A stretch of 46,411 nt of DNA from Sphingopyxis sp. (GTDB lineage: Bacteria > Pseudomonadota > Alphaproteobacteria > Sphingomonadales > Sphingomonadaceae). Numbering within the stretch: the first letter of the stretch is position 1; every line of letters starts with the position of its first letter. A model generated the notes under the pieces. That model was not told the origin of the DNA. It saw only the letters and a program-made list of their open reading frames with translations, and ran no database searches. The position numbers and the translations under genes are program-made. Positions 1 to 8,514 of this stretch are shown piece after piece. Where the stretch lies: positions 1-46,411 of the forward strand of contig JASBSJ010000016.1 of NCBI GenBank assembly GCA_030148985.1, given 5' to 3'.

Positions 1-66
1 GAGCCGAACTTCGGCCTCACGCAGCATCCCGATAATCTGTTCTGGCGTGTATCTCTTCCGTGCCAT
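1..66 (-). CDS. IS3-family transposase OrfA, N-terminal fragment (cut by window edge)
   Basis: Twenty-two codons are visible, starting at ATG 66 and running off the left edge. The product begins MARKRYTPEQIIGML, the typical start of the helix-turn-helix OrfA of IS3-family elements (HTH_Tnp_1 type). A Shine-Dalgarno sequence (AAAGGAG in the transcript sense) lies just upstream. OrfA binds the terminal repeats and, by frameshift, normally forms OrfAB with the DDE transposase. Whether this copy is intact cannot be seen. Confidence 0.8.
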   Translation of the reverse strand, partial: MARKRYTPEQIIGMLREAEVRL

Positions 67-141
67 TCAGCAGCTCCTTTCAAGCCGTAAATAGCCGGTT
101 CTCTAACTCTCAAAATGGACCACTTTCTTGGGGGAAGGTCA
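1..141 (-). mobile_element. IS3-family insertion sequence, one end only
   Basis: The first 66 bases encode, on the minus strand, the start of an IS3-type OrfA. The 75 bases beyond it look like the untranslated end of the element. The outermost bases read TGACCTTCCCCCAAG inward from about position 141, so the end carries the terminal TG expected of an IS3-family inverted repeat. A different reading frame, the tail of a HAD-type phosphatase, begins immediately outside. The rest of the element lies off the left edge, so neither the other inverted repeat nor the target duplication can be checked. The boundary at 141 is inferred and could be off by a few bases. Confidence 0.75.
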
Positions 142-340
142 CGCGCGCTGCCTGGCGATCGAGGATTCGCCGACCGGCGCGCAGGCGGCGCTCGCGGCGG
201 GGATGACGGTGGTCGGTTTTTGCGGCGCGGGGCATATCGTCGATCGCGCAGCGCATGGCGATAAGCTGCGCGAGATCGGCGTGCATCATGTGGCGATGGC
301 TTTCGACCAGATTCTCGTTCCGATGGCTGCCGCTAGATGA
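142..340 (+). pseudogene. HAD-superfamily hydrolase, C-terminal remnant cut by the IS
   Basis: About 65 codons of an open frame continue from the IS end to TGA 338-340. The product holds the motif IEDSPTG followed by AALAAGMTVVGF. This is the fourth HAD motif and the following strand seen in phosphoglycolate phosphatase and beta-phosphoglucomutase type HAD phosphatases. Motif I (DxDGT), the cap domain and the lysine motif are missing, and no start codon with a ribosome site precedes the fragment. It therefore looks like the last third of a phosphatase of about 220 residues, disrupted by the IS3 element. The frame happens to run about 14 bases into the IS end from a TTG at 128, but that is unlikely to be a real start. 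Confidence 0.75.
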
Positions 341-470
341 TCCTCCCTGTCGCGTAGCGATGGGGAGGTGGCAGCGCGAAGCGCTGACGGAGGGGCCATG
401 GCGCCGACGATGCGGCCCCTCCACCATCCTTCGGATGGTCCCCCTTCCCATGGCTTCACTACAGGGAGGA
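341..470. repeat. Long imperfect palindromic repeat, copy 1 of 2
   Basis: The left arm TCCTCCCTGTCGCG and the right arm ending ACAGGGAGGA are inverted. Between them lie shorter inverted segments (a pair around AGCGCGAAGCGCT and GGGGCC). The same layout recurs at 6116-6249 in a shuffled form. Both copies sit directly behind a stop codon, so they may act as a transcription terminator or mRNA stabiliser. No open frame in them looks like a gene. Confidence 0.75.
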
Positions 471-615
471 TCGAAAAAACCACTGTCCTACAATGCGATG
501 CTGGACTAACCTCGCGCCCGGTCTGGCCCCGGTGGCCGGATGAAAAAATCGAATTGCGAGTGAAGTTGCGCAGTTTTCCGCGACTTTCCGAAAAAGCCCC
601 CAAGGAGAGTTTTGC

Positions 616-1482
616 ATGTGTACTGAAAAGATGGAAGCCGAGCGCGACCGCGCCGGGATGCCCGTTGCGCGCCGCAGCTTTGCCGCGCTTGCGGGCGTGG
701 GTGCGTTGATGGCGGCGCTGCCTGCGCGCGCCTTGGCGGGCAAGCCGGTGAAGGGCCGCGACGTCACCATCACCACCGCTGACGGCGTCTGCGATGCCTG
801 GTTTGTCGCGCCGGCCGAGGGCAAGCATCCCGCCGTGCTGATGTGGCCCGACATTCGCGGGCTGCGCCCCGCCTTTCGCCAGATGGCCGAGCGACTGGCC
901 GGCGAAGGCTATGCCGTACTGTGCGTCAACCCCTTCTATCGCTGGCAAAAGGCCCCGGTCGTCGATGCCCAGAATGATTGGGGCGTCGCCGCGGTGCGCG
1001 AAAAATTGTTCGGTTATTACAGGGAATTGCAGCGACCGCTCGTCGAAACCGACGCCGCGGCGCATCTGGCCTTCCTCGATGCGCAGGCAGAGGTCGATAC
1101 CACGCGAAAGATCGGCACGAGCGGCTATTGCATGGGCGGGCCGATGACCATCTACACAGCGGCGCTGAAACCCGATCGCGTCGGCGCAGCGGCGAGCTTT
1201 CACGGCGCCAGCGTCGCCACCGACAAGCCCGATAGCCCGCATCTGCTGATCGCCGCCAGCAAAGCCGGCTATCTGTTCGCCATCGGCGAGGATGACGACA
1301 AGGAAACGCCGAACGAAAAGGTCTTGCTCAAATCGGTGCTCGAACCGCGCCCGCAATGGCACGAGGTCGAGGTCTATCCGGCGCAGCACGGCTGGTGCCC
1401 GCCTGACGGCCGCGTCTATGACGAAGCCGCGGCCGAGAAGGCGTGGAGCCGCCAGGGCGAATTGTTCAAGGCGAGTTTATAA
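616..1482 (+). CDS. Tat-exported dienelactone hydrolase family protein
   Basis: The 288-residue product has a twin-arginine signal (R19-R20-S-F, then a hydrophobic stretch ending ALA near residue 41) followed by a dienelactone-hydrolase alpha/beta fold. The nucleophile elbow is GYCMGG with Cys172, the usual DLH cysteine in place of serine. A C-terminal AQHGW supplies the histidine, and an aspartate should lie before it in the GEDDDKE stretch. DLH-family enzymes hydrolyse enol lactones or related carboxylic esters; the substrate here is unknown and export to the periplasm is inferred from the signal. AAGGAGA lies about eight bases before ATG 616. The gene stands alone and is followed by a GTCATCCCGG palindrome. 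Confidence 0.85.
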   Translation: MCTEKMEAERDRAGMPVARRSFAALAGVGALMAALPARALAGKPVKGRDVTITTADGVCDAWFVAPAEGKHPAVLMWPDIRGLRPAFRQMAERLAGEGYAVLCVNPFYRWQKAPVVDAQNDWGVAAVREKLFGYYRELQRPLVETDAAAHLAFLDAQAEVDTTRKIGTSGYCMGGPMTIYTAALKPDRVGAAASFHGASVATDKPDSPHLLIAASKAGYLFAIGEDDDKETPNEKVLLKSVLEPRPQWHEVEVYPAQHGWCPPDGRVYDEAAAEKAWSRQGELFKASL

Positions 1483-1503
1483 GGCCTCGCCCTGAAAATA
1501 CAT

Positions 1504-1581
1504 CGTCATCCCGGCGAAGGCCGGGATCTCGCCGGGGCATTGAAGTTCATGGTCGAGATCCCGGCCTTCGCCGGGATGACG
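1504..1581. repeat. GTCATCCCGG palindromic repeat, copy 1
   Basis: The inverted arms CGTCATCCCGGCGAAGG and CCTTCGCCGGGATGACG enclose about 45 bases. Near-identical elements lie at 21170-21247, 22449-22526 and 34651-34728, and a variant at 2673-2768. This copy sits between convergent genes and could form a strong hairpin, so it may serve as a bidirectional terminator. Confidence 0.85.
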
Positions 1582-1591
1582 GAACTTTGGC

Positions 1592-2059
1592 TCAGTGCGC
1601 GTGCGCGCCGCCGCCCGCGGAATAGCTCGCATAGACACGCTGGCCGCCTGGGCCAAAGGTCATGACCTTATAGGCCTCGCGGTGGTCGCCATGCTCCATG
1701 CCGGGCGATCCGATCGGCATTCCGCCGACGGCGAGACCCTTTACGCCTTTCGGCTTTTCGCGAAGCAGGCGGGCGATGTCTTTCGCGGGGACATGGCCCT
1801 CGATCACATAGCCGCCGACGAGCACGGTGTGGCAGCTGCGCAGCGCCTGCGGCACGCCCTGCTTGTCCTTGACCGCCGCCATGTCGGCCGAATTGACGAC
1901 GGTGACCTTGCGCCCGAACGATGCCTTCACCTGCTCCAGCCATTTGAGGCAGCAACCGCAGCCGGCGTCGCGGAACATCACTGGATTCGCGGCGTGCGCG
2001 GTGCCGATGGCGGCGACGGAGGCGGCGAGGGTAAATAGGGTGCGGCGGGCAGAAAACAT
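1592..2059 (-). CDS. DUF411 family periplasmic metal-binding protein
   Basis: The 155-residue product has a signal peptide (RR at 5-6, then a hydrophobic stretch ending AHA at 21-23) and the DUF411 hallmark CGCC at residues 34-37, directly after MFRDAG. The mature part has the family core with VNSAD, RSCHTVLVGGYVIEGHVP and the GLAVGGMPIGSPGM motif. The C-terminus is histidine-rich (GGGAHAH). DUF411 proteins are often found with copper-resistance genes and are thought to bind metal through the cysteines, but no copper gene is adjacent here. ATG 2059 is chosen because AAAGGA lies eight bases upstream; an in-frame TTG at 2077 has no such site. The 47-base gap to the divergent gene at 2107 must hold both promoters. 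Confidence 0.85.
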   Translation of the reverse strand: MFSARRTLFTLAASVAAIGTAHAANPVMFRDAGCGCCLKWLEQVKASFGRKVTVVNSADMAAVKDKQGVPQALRSCHTVLVGGYVIEGHVPAKDIARLLREKPKGVKGLAVGGMPIGSPGMEHGDHREAYKVMTFGPGGQRVYASYSAGGGAHAH

Positions 2060-2106
2060 CGCAAATCCTTTTGGCAATTACGGACCCGAAGCTATAGGCC
2101 CGACGC

Positions 2107-2670
2107 ATGAAAGTCCATTTTATCCGGTCCGGCGAGCGCCGGTACAGCATGAAGATCGAGCGTGTGGACGCGCCGACGCTGGTGATGGACCCGGCGCCGG
2201 GTTTCGATCCCGACGTGCCGCACGACATGGTGCATTTTGTCGTCGAGGCGGCGCTGGGGCTGAAATCCGGGGTGTTCGGCCAGATTGCGAGCGGCGGCGA
2301 TGCGGGCTCCTTCCGGGTCGCCGCCGACGATCTGTCGGCGAAGGATCGTCAGCGCGCCGCGCGCAAGCAGGTCGCAAAGGGCACTCGGCTGGTCAAAGCG
2401 CAGGGCCGCGAGGGCGAATTGTCCGAACTTGCCGCCTTCCTGTTCGATGTCGACTGGCGCAGCCAGGCGCGCGCCGACAGCGCGGCGCAGCGCGCCGCGC
2501 TGGGGGAAGCGGCCCGAACGCGCGCCTCGCTGAGCGCCGACGAACGCGCGCGGATCGACGCCGCGCGGCCGCGCGTGTTCGCGGATTTCGAACGGCTGTC
2601 AAAGGCGTGGCGCGCTTTGCGGGTCGGCGAGGCGCTGGTCCTCGAATGGCCGTCGGGACAGGTTGGCTGA
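2107..2670 (+). CDS. Conserved hypothetical protein, function unknown
   Basis: The 187-residue product is soluble and without signal or membrane segment. The N-terminal half has a conserved-looking block (DMVHFVVEAALGLKSGVFGQ, then GGDAGSF). The C-terminal half (about 75-175) is rich in Ala, Arg and Glu and is predicted to be helical, possibly coiled-coil. I do not recognise a named domain. The start is uncertain: neither ATG 2107 nor the internal ATG at 2149 has a clear ribosome site. I keep 2107 because the frame is good from there. It is transcribed divergently from the DUF411 gene, but a link between the two is only positional. Confidence 0.6.
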   Translation: MKVHFIRSGERRYSMKIERVDAPTLVMDPAPGFDPDVPHDMVHFVVEAALGLKSGVFGQIASGGDAGSFRVAADDLSAKDRQRAARKQVAKGTRLVKAQGREGELSELAAFLFDVDWRSQARADSAAQRAALGEAARTRASLSADERARIDAARPRVFADFERLSKAWRALRVGEALVLEWPSGQVG

Positions 2671-2672
2671 AT

Positions 2673-2768
2673 CGTCATCCCGGACCCTTCGACAAGCTCA
2701 GGACAGGCTTGATCCGGGATCCATGACCTCAGCGCGGCTGTGGATCCCGGATCAAGTCCGGGATGACG
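2673..2768. repeat. GTCATCCCGG palindromic repeat, longer variant
   Basis: The outer arms CGTCATCCCGGAC and GTCCGGGATGACG are inverted. Inside, a second pair built on TTGATCCGGGATCCA and TGGATCCCGGATCAA gives a nested cruciform, and the left half carries the CCTTCGACAAGCTCAGGACAGG segment common in sphingomonad intergenic repeats. It lies between convergent genes and may terminate both. Confidence 0.8.
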
Positions 2769-2790
2769 AAATGAGAGGGTCAGCTTGGAC

Positions 2791-3807
2791 TCACCCCATC
2801 GGGTAGAGGATGTCCTTGCTGACCTTGTACAGCGCCTTCATCACCTCATCGGGCAGGACGAGGTCGGCCGCATCGAGGATCGGCTGGAGCTGGTCATAGG
2901 CGCTCACCCCGACGATCGTCGATGCGACGAATTCATGCTGTTTCGACCAGGCGGTCGCCATCGTCACCGGGTGCAGCCCGGCGTCCGCGGCGATCGTCAG
3001 ATAGCGGTCGGTCGCGGCGAGGCTCTTTTCATTGACGAAGCGGCGGCCCATCGCCGCCTGCCGCCCTTCCATCGCGAGGTAGCGCGAAAAGCGCGCGCCC
3101 TCGGGCGCCGCGCCGCCCTGATATTTGCCCGACAGCACCCCGCCCGCGAGCGGCGAATAGGGGATCAGGCTGACGCCTTCCTGTCGGCACACCTGCGCCA
3201 GCTCGTCCTCGAACCGGCGGTTGTTGAGGCTGAAATTATTCTGGATCGTGTGGTAACGCGCGACGCCCAGCCGCTCGGACGCCGCAATGGATTTCATCAG
3301 CCCCCAGCTCGTCTCGTTCGAGCAGCCGAGGATGCGCACCTTGCCCATTTGGACGAGGTCATCGAGCGCGTCCATCATCTCGTCATAGGGCGCGTCATGG
3401 TCGGGCCAGTGGGTCTGGTAGAGATCGACATAGTCGGTCTGGAGTCGCGTCAGGCTGTCGTCGACCGCCTGCAAGATATTCTTGCGGTCGAGCGCGGTCA
3501 TGCCGCTGCGGCACGGCGACTTGAACCAGACATGGCTCGGTCCCGACACTTTGGTCGCCAAAATGATTGCATCGCGCGGCTTGGTCTTCAGCCAGCGCCC
3601 GACGATCTCCTCGGTGCGGCCGACCCATTTGACGTCGGGCGGCACGGGATAACCCTCGGCGGTGTCATAGAAATTGATGCCCTCGTCGAAACAGCGGTCG
3701 AGGATGCGGAACGCGTCAGCCTCATCGGTCTGGCTGCCGAAGGTCATCGTTCCCATGCAGATGTCGGACACATGGATGGCGCTTTTGCCAAGGCGGCGGC
3801 TTTGCAT
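2791..3807 (-). CDS. Aldo/keto reductase (Tas-like)
   Basis: The 338-residue product is a full-length NADPH-dependent aldo/keto reductase. The catalytic tetrad is visible as D48 and Y53 (in NFYDTAEGY), K86 (ILATK) and H133 (DLYQTHWPD). The C-terminal SKDILYPMG end and the VSAYDQL stretch match the Tas branch. Members reduce aldehydes or ketones; the physiological substrate is not evident. ATG 3807 is preferred over an upstream in-frame start at 3870 because GGAGA lies about ten bases ahead and the sequence from MQSRRLG is the normal family start. It follows the LysE-type gene on the same strand after 63 bases, so co-transcription is possible. Confidence 0.9.
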   Translation of the reverse strand: MQSRRLGKSAIHVSDICMGTMTFGSQTDEADAFRILDRCFDEGINFYDTAEGYPVPPDVKWVGRTEEIVGRWLKTKPRDAIILATKVSGPSHVWFKSPCRSGMTALDRKNILQAVDDSLTRLQTDYVDLYQTHWPDHDAPYDEMMDALDDLVQMGKVRILGCSNETSWGLMKSIAASERLGVARYHTIQNNFSLNNRRFEDELAQVCRQEGVSLIPYSPLAGGVLSGKYQGGAAPEGARFSRYLAMEGRQAAMGRRFVNEKSLAATDRYLTIAADAGLHPVTMATAWSKQHEFVASTIVGVSAYDQLQPILDAADLVLPDEVMKALYKVSKDILYPMG

Positions 3808-3870
3808 GGATCGGGTCTCCGGTCGCGGGAGTGGAGCGCCGTCTTTAGGTTGCGGTTCGCAACCTGGCAA

Positions 3871-4461
3871 TCAGATCAGCAGCGCGAGCGATCCGACGAG
3901 CAGCGCCGCCATCGTCCAGTTGAACGCACGCAGCCGCGCCGGGCTCGACAGCCAGCCGCGCAGCGACACGCCCATCACCGCCCACAGGCTGGTCGAGGGA
4001 AGGTTGATGATGCCAAAGATCACCGCGACGAGCAGCACCGCGGCGAAATTGCGGTCGGGCGCGTAGAGCGCGATCGCGGTCAGCGCCATCGACCAGGCTT
4101 TCGGATTCACCCACTGGAACAGCACCGCCTGGAAAAAGCTCATCGGCTTGCCGCGCGTGCCCCCGTCGGTATCGGGCGCCGCAGCATTCGCGATCTTCCA
4201 CGCCAGCCACAGCAGATAGGCGACGCTCACCACCTTGAGGATCAGATTCAGCACGGGGAACAGGTCGAACAGCCCCATCAGCCCGACGCCGACCAGTATG
4301 ATCATCAGCGTAAAACCGATGCCGACGCCCATCGCATGCGGCACCGTGCGGCGCAGCCCGAAATTGGCGCCCGATGCCATCAGCATCATGTTGTTCGGCC
4401 CGGGCGTGATCGACGAAACGAGCGCGAAGGCGGCAAGCGCGGCAAGGGTGGTCTGGTTCAT
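3871..4461 (-). CDS. LysE/RhtB family amino-acid exporter
   Basis: The 196-residue product has the LysE-family start with SSITPGPNNMMLMASG in the first membrane segment, followed by about five further hydrophobic segments and the conserved FQWVNPKAWSMAL motif. Length and topology are typical of inner-membrane exporters of amino acids or homoserine/threonine analogues. The open frame extends further upstream, but ATG 4461 starts the family-typical N-terminus. The gene is divergent from an Lrp/AsnC regulator across 73 bases, the classic arrangement in which the regulator senses the exported amino acid. Confidence 0.88.
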   Translation of the reverse strand: MNQTTLAALAAFALVSSITPGPNNMMLMASGANFGLRRTVPHAMGVGIGFTLMIILVGVGLMGLFDLFPVLNLILKVVSVAYLLWLAWKIANAAAPDTDGGTRGKPMSFFQAVLFQWVNPKAWSMALTAIALYAPDRNFAAVLLVAVIFGIINLPSTSLWAVMGVSLRGWLSSPARLRAFNWTMAALLVGSLALLI

Positions 4462-4534
4462 GGACGCAATATAATGCGTTTCGATACGCGGCGGATTGCA
4501 AAGATGGGCAGCTTTGAGGTATTTTCTGCAATCT

Positions 4535-4987
4535 ATGACCAGAATTGATACCATTGGCCGCAACATATTGCGAGAATTGTCGAGCGACGGGCGAATCTCC
4601 AACCTCGAACTCGCCGATCGCGTCGGGCTGTCGCCATCGGCGTGTCTGCGCCGCGTGCAGGAACTCGAGCGCAGCGGGGTGATCAAGGGCTATCGCGCGG
4701 TAATCGACCCCGCGAAGCTGGGGCTGACCTTCCTCGCCTATGTCACCGTCGGCCTGTCGTCGCACACCAAGAAGTCGCAGGCCGATTTCGAAGCGGCGAT
4801 GGCCGACGCGCCCGAAGTGCGCGAATGCCACAATATCACCGGGGCGATCGAATATCTGTTGCGGATCGAGACCGCGGATCTGGCGGCATACAAGCATTTC
4901 CATACCGAGGTGCTGGGCGTGCTCCCGCAGGTGCATTCGATCAGCACCTATGTCGTGATGGATTCGACGAAGGACGAGCGGGCCTAA
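4535..4987 (+). CDS. Lrp/AsnC family transcriptional regulator
   Basis: The 150-residue product has an N-terminal winged helix-turn-helix (about residues 4-60; NLELADRVGLSPSACLRRVQ) and a C-terminal RAM/AsnC effector domain (about 70-145). ATG 4535 gives the standard Lrp start MTRIDTIGRNIL; the frame extends to a TTG at 4496 but those residues are not part of the family. It is divergent from the LysE-type exporter and probably controls it in response to an amino acid. The 73-base gap between them should contain the operator. Confidence 0.92.
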   Translation: MTRIDTIGRNILRELSSDGRISNLELADRVGLSPSACLRRVQELERSGVIKGYRAVIDPAKLGLTFLAYVTVGLSSHTKKSQADFEAAMADAPEVRECHNITGAIEYLLRIETADLAAYKHFHTEVLGVLPQVHSISTYVVMDSTKDERA

Positions 4988-4992
4988 TCAGC

Positions 4993-5082
4993 CGTCGCCC
5001 CCGCGGAGGCGGGGGCCGCTGTCGGTTTACACAGCGACGCAGGAAAAGGCCGATTGCGGCCCCCGCCTTCGCGGGGGCGACG
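4993..5082. repeat. CGTCGCCCCCGC palindromic repeat
   Basis: Inverted arms CGTCGCCCCCGCGGAGG and CTTCGCGGGGGCGACG enclose about 57 bases, five bases behind the stop of the Lrp gene. The arms differ in sequence from the GTCATCCCGG family but the architecture is the same. It may work as a terminator. Confidence 0.75.
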
Positions 5083-5124
5083 AGTATCCTTGAACCTTGC
5101 ATCGTCCAACCGCATATCAGTTTC

Positions 5125-6114
5125 ATGACGAAACTTTCCTTCCTCGACCTTGTGCCCGTCACCGACACCGGCACGATTTCAGAGTCGCTCGCCAACGCCG
5201 CCGATCTCGCCCGCCATGCCGAGGCGCTGGGCTATCGCCGCTATTGGGTCGCCGAGCATCACGGGATGGCGGGGATCGCGAGCGCCGCGACGTCGGTCGT
5301 GCTCGCGCATCTGGGTCACGCAACCCAAAGCATTCGCATCGGTTCGGCGGGCATCATGCTGCCGAACCACGCCCCGATGGTGATCGCCGAGCAGTTCGGC
5401 ACGCTCGAAGCATTGTTCCCCGGGCGCGTCGACCTGGGCCTCGGACGCGCGCCGGGGTCCGATCAGCGCGTCGCACGCGCGCTGCGCCGCACCCTCGCCA
5501 GCGACGAGCGCCAGTTTCCGCAGGATGTGCTGGAGCTTCAGGCGTTTCTCGCCGGTGACGAACAGCTTGGCATCACTGCGGTGCCGGGGGCGGGCACGCA
5601 TATCCCGCTGTGGATATTGGGGTCGAGCACCTTCGGCGCCCAGCTCGCGGCGATGCTCGGCCTGCCTTACGCCTTCGCGAGCCATTTCGCGCCCGACGCG
5701 CTCGACGAGGCGCTCGACATCTATCGCCGCCAGTTCAAGCCGTCGGCGCAGCTTTCCGAGCCCTATGCCGCCGCGGCGTTCAACGTCTTCGCCGCCGACA
5801 CGCGCGAAGAGGCCGAACTGCTTGCGAGTTCGCAGCAACAGGCCTTCGTCGCGCTGCGCACCGGCAACCCCGGCAAGATGAAGCCGCCGCTCGCGGGTTA
5901 CAAGGACAGCCTGCCGCCCAACGCGCGCGCGATCCTCGACCATGTGCTGCAATGTTCGGCGATCGGGACGGTCGACGATATTGCGGCAGGCCTGAAAGGC
6001 TTCGTCGCGCGCACCGGCGTCGATGAGGTGATTATCGCGTCGTCGATTTACGACCATGCGGCGCGCAAACATTCGCTCGCGCTGACGATGGAGGCTGCGA
6101 AAACGCTGCAATAA
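5125..6114 (+). CDS. LLM-class flavin-dependent oxidoreductase
   Basis: The 329-residue product is a luciferase-like monooxygenase of the MsnO8 type: it begins LSFLDLVPVTDTGT and contains YWVAEHHGM and SIRIGSAGIMLPNHAP, then a central LGLGRAPGSD loop near residue 110. These proteins bind FMN or F420 in a TIM barrel. The substrate is unknown. ATG 5125 follows a poor ribosome site but is the only start that fits the family. It is a single gene, flanked by palindromic repeats on both sides. Confidence 0.9.
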   Translation: MTKLSFLDLVPVTDTGTISESLANAADLARHAEALGYRRYWVAEHHGMAGIASAATSVVLAHLGHATQSIRIGSAGIMLPNHAPMVIAEQFGTLEALFPGRVDLGLGRAPGSDQRVARALRRTLASDERQFPQDVLELQAFLAGDEQLGITAVPGAGTHIPLWILGSSTFGAQLAAMLGLPYAFASHFAPDALDEALDIYRRQFKPSAQLSEPYAAAAFNVFAADTREEAELLASSQQQAFVALRTGNPGKMKPPLAGYKDSLPPNARAILDHVLQCSAIGTVDDIAAGLKGFVARTGVDEVIIASSIYDHAARKHSLALTMEAAKTLQ

Positions 6115-6115
6115 A

Positions 6116-6249
6116 TCCTCCCTGTCGCGCAGCGATGGGGAGGGGGACCGCTCGCGCAGCGAGTGGTGGAGGGGCCGCGACGGTAGCGCCAAAGCCCCTC
6201 CGTCAGCGCTTCGCGCTGCCACCTCCCCATGGCTGCGTCACAGGGAGGA
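6116..6249. repeat. Long imperfect palindromic repeat, copy 2 of 2
   Basis: The element starts TCCTCCCTGTCGCGC right behind the stop at 6114 and ends with the inverted TCACAGGGAGGA. Inside it has GCTCGCGCAGCGAG and GTCAGCGCTTCGCGC. Its right half is a reverse-complement match to the left half of 341-470 (the block AGCGCGAAGCGCTGACGGAG). The two copies thus share modules in opposite order. Confidence 0.75.
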
Positions 6250-6361
6250 GCGAGAAAGCCCCTATGTTGACGCGCCTCGCGCTGCGGCAGTATAGGAGCG
6301 GCCCGACCAAGGGCGGCCCGAACGGGGTCGCCTTTTTACTTTTGACGGAAAGGTGCCTGCT

Positions 6362-7549
6362 ATGTCGATCACGCCGCTGATGCCCGTATACCCCCGGTGC
6401 GCTGTGCGTCCGGTGCGCGGCGAAGGCGCCTATTTGATCGGCGAGCGCGGCGAGCGCTATCTGGATTTTGCGAGCGGCATCGCGGTCAACCTGCTCGGCC
6501 ACGGGCATCCGCATCTGACCAAGGCGATCCAGGAGCAGGCGGCGACGCTGATGCATGTGTCGAACCTGTACGGCAGCCCGCAGGGCGAAGCCTTTGCCCA
6601 GCGCCTCGTCGACAACACCTTTGCCGACACGGTCTTTTTCACCAATTCGGGCGCCGAGGCGGTCGAATGCGCGATCAAGACCGCGCGCGCCTATCATTCG
6701 AGCGCGGGCAACGCCGAAAAGCATAATCTCATCACCTTCAACAACGCCTTCCACGGCCGCACGCTCGGCACGATCTCGGCGACCAACCAGGAAAAGCTGC
6801 GCAAAGGGTTCGACCCGCTGCTGCCCGGTTTTGCCTATGCGCCGTTCGACGATCTCAACGCCGCGCTCGATCTGGTCGACGACAATACGGCGGGCTTCCT
6901 GATCGAACCGGTGCAGGGCGAGGGCGGTATCCGCCCGGCGTCGCAGCCCTTCCTCCAGGGGTTGCGCGACATTTGCAACGAGCGCGACCTGATGCTGATT
7001 TTCGACGAGGTTCAGTGCGGCGTTGCACGCACCGGCACGCTTTATGCCTATGAACAATATGGCCTTGCGCCCGACATCATGGCGACCGCGAAGGGGATCG
7101 GCGGTGGTTTCCCGCTCGGTGCGTGTCTCGCGACCGAAAAGGCCGCGCGCGGCATGGTGATCGGCACCCACGGGTCGACCTATGGCGGCAATCCGCTGGC
7201 GATGGCGGCGGGGCAGGCGGTGTTCGACGTGATCCTGGAGGACGGTTTCCTTGATCAGGTCAAGGCAACCGGCGAGCGGCTGCGCGGCGCGCTCGAACAG
7301 CTGATCCCGAACCACGACCAGCTTTTTGAAAGCGTGCGCGGCATGGGGCTGATGCTCGGCGTCAAACTGCGCTCGGACAGCCGTGCTTTCGTTGCGCACC
7401 TGCGCGACAACCACGGGCTGCTGACCGTCGCGGCGGGCGACAATGTCGTCCGCGTGCTGCCGCCGCTCAACATCGAACAGTCGCACATCGACGAATTTGT
7501 CGAGAAATTGTCGGCGGGCGCGGCGAGCTACACGCCGCCGCAGTCCTGA
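6362..7549 (+). CDS. argD: Acetylornithine aminotransferase
   Basis: The 395-residue product is a class-III PLP aminotransferase of the ArgD group. It has [20 protein letters not shown] at the N-terminus, NSGAEAVE for phosphate binding, [13 protein letters not shown] with the cofactor aspartate, and [13 protein letters not shown] with PLP-binding Lys244. It converts N-acetylglutamate semialdehyde to N-acetylornithine with glutamate as amino donor. Many ArgDs also act on succinyl-diaminopimelate. ATG 6362 is chosen over GTG 6353 because GGAAAGG is well spaced only for the ATG. It is the first gene of an argD-argF-hslO operon. Confidence 0.95.
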   Translation: MSITPLMPVYPRCAVRPVRGEGAYLIGERGERYLDFASGIAVNLLGHGHPHLTKAIQEQAATLMHVSNLYGSPQGEAFAQRLVDNTFADTVFFTNSGAEAVECAIKTARAYHSSAGNAEKHNLITFNNAFHGRTLGTISATNQEKLRKGFDPLLPGFAYAPFDDLNAALDLVDDNTAGFLIEPVQGEGGIRPASQPFLQGLRDICNERDLMLIFDEVQCGVARTGTLYAYEQYGLAPDIMATAKGIGGGFPLGACLATEKAARGMVIGTHGSTYGGNPLAMAAGQAVFDVILEDGFLDQVKATGERLRGALEQLIPNHDQLFESVRGMGLMLGVKLRSDSRAFVAHLRDNHGLLTVAAGDNVVRVLPPLNIEQSHIDEFVEKLSAGAASYTPPQS

Positions 7550-7580
7550 TGTTTTCCGTTCCTGTAGAACGGAGGGCCTG

Positions 7581-8504
7581 ATGCGGCATTTCCTGAACCT
7601 CGCCGACGCGGGCGGCGATGCCGTCGCCGCGATGATCGCCGATGCGATCGACCGCAAGGCGGCGCGCGCGGGCTGGCCCAAGGCGCGGCCCGACGCCGAC
7701 AAGCCGCTCGCTGATCATGTGCTGGCGATGGTGTTCGAGAAAAATTCGACCCGAACGCGCGCCTCGTTCGACATCGCGATCCGCCAGCTGGGCGGCGTGC
7801 CGATGATTCTCGACGCGGGCACGACGCAGCTCGGCCGCGGCGAGACGATCGCCGACACGGCGCGCGTCCTCTCGCGCTACGCCGACGCGATCATGATCCG
7901 CACCGACGACCATGCCAAGGCCGAGGAGCTGGCCGAATATGCGAGCGTGCCCGTCATCAACGGGCTCACCGACCTGTCGCACCCGTGCCAGATCGTCGCG
8001 GACCTGCTGACGATCGTCGAGAGCGGCAAAGCGCTGCCGGGGCTCGAACTCGCGTGGCTCGGCGACGGCAACAATGTGCTGGCCTCGCTGATCGAGGCGG
8101 CGGGATTGTTCGGCTTCCATGTGCGCGCGGGTGTGCCGCAGGGTTATGAACCCGACGCGAATTTTGTCGAGGCGGCGCGCGCGAAGGGCGTCCGCATCGA
8201 CATCATGCGCGATGCGCGCGAGGCCGTCGTCGGCGCCGACCTGGTGGTCACCGACACCTGGGTGTCGATGGGGCAGGATCATGCGCACAACAAGGTCGCG
8301 GCGATGGCGCCGTTTCAGGTCGACGAGCGGCTGATGACGGGGGCGAAGGGCGACGCGATCTTTCTCCATTGCCTGCCCGCGCATCGCGGCGAAGAGGTGG
8401 TCGATGCGGTCATCGACGGCGGGCAGTCGCGCGTGTGGGACGAGGCGGAGAACCGCGTCCACGCGCAGAAATCGATCCTGCTCTGGGCGCTGGGCAAGCT
8501 GTGA
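7581..8504 (+). CDS. argF: Ornithine carbamoyltransferase
   Basis: The 307-residue product catalyses carbamoyl phosphate plus ornithine to citrulline. The carbamoyl-phosphate motif STRTR is near residue 58, HPCQ is at 134-137 and the ornithine-loop HCLPAHRG starts at 263. Length is normal for anabolic OTCases. GGAGG lies six bases before ATG 7581. The gene is 31 bases behind argD and ten before hslO, so the three are very likely one transcript. ArgD and ArgF act at neighbouring steps of arginine synthesis. Confidence 0.96.
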   Translation: MRHFLNLADAGGDAVAAMIADAIDRKAARAGWPKARPDADKPLADHVLAMVFEKNSTRTRASFDIAIRQLGGVPMILDAGTTQLGRGETIADTARVLSRYADAIMIRTDDHAKAEELAEYASVPVINGLTDLSHPCQIVADLLTIVESGKALPGLELAWLGDGNNVLASLIEAAGLFGFHVRAGVPQGYEPDANFVEAARAKGVRIDIMRDAREAVVGADLVVTDTWVSMGQDHAHNKVAAMAPFQVDERLMTGAKGDAIFLHCLPAHRGEEVVDAVIDGGQSRVWDEAENRVHAQKSILLWALGKL

Positions 8505-8514
8505 GGCGACAGGC

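Noticed and set aside
2785..4548. 587-codon open frame on the plus strand opposite the aldo/keto reductase and LysE genes
   Set aside because: It spans two genes with clear catalytic or family motifs on the other strand and has no recognisable domain.
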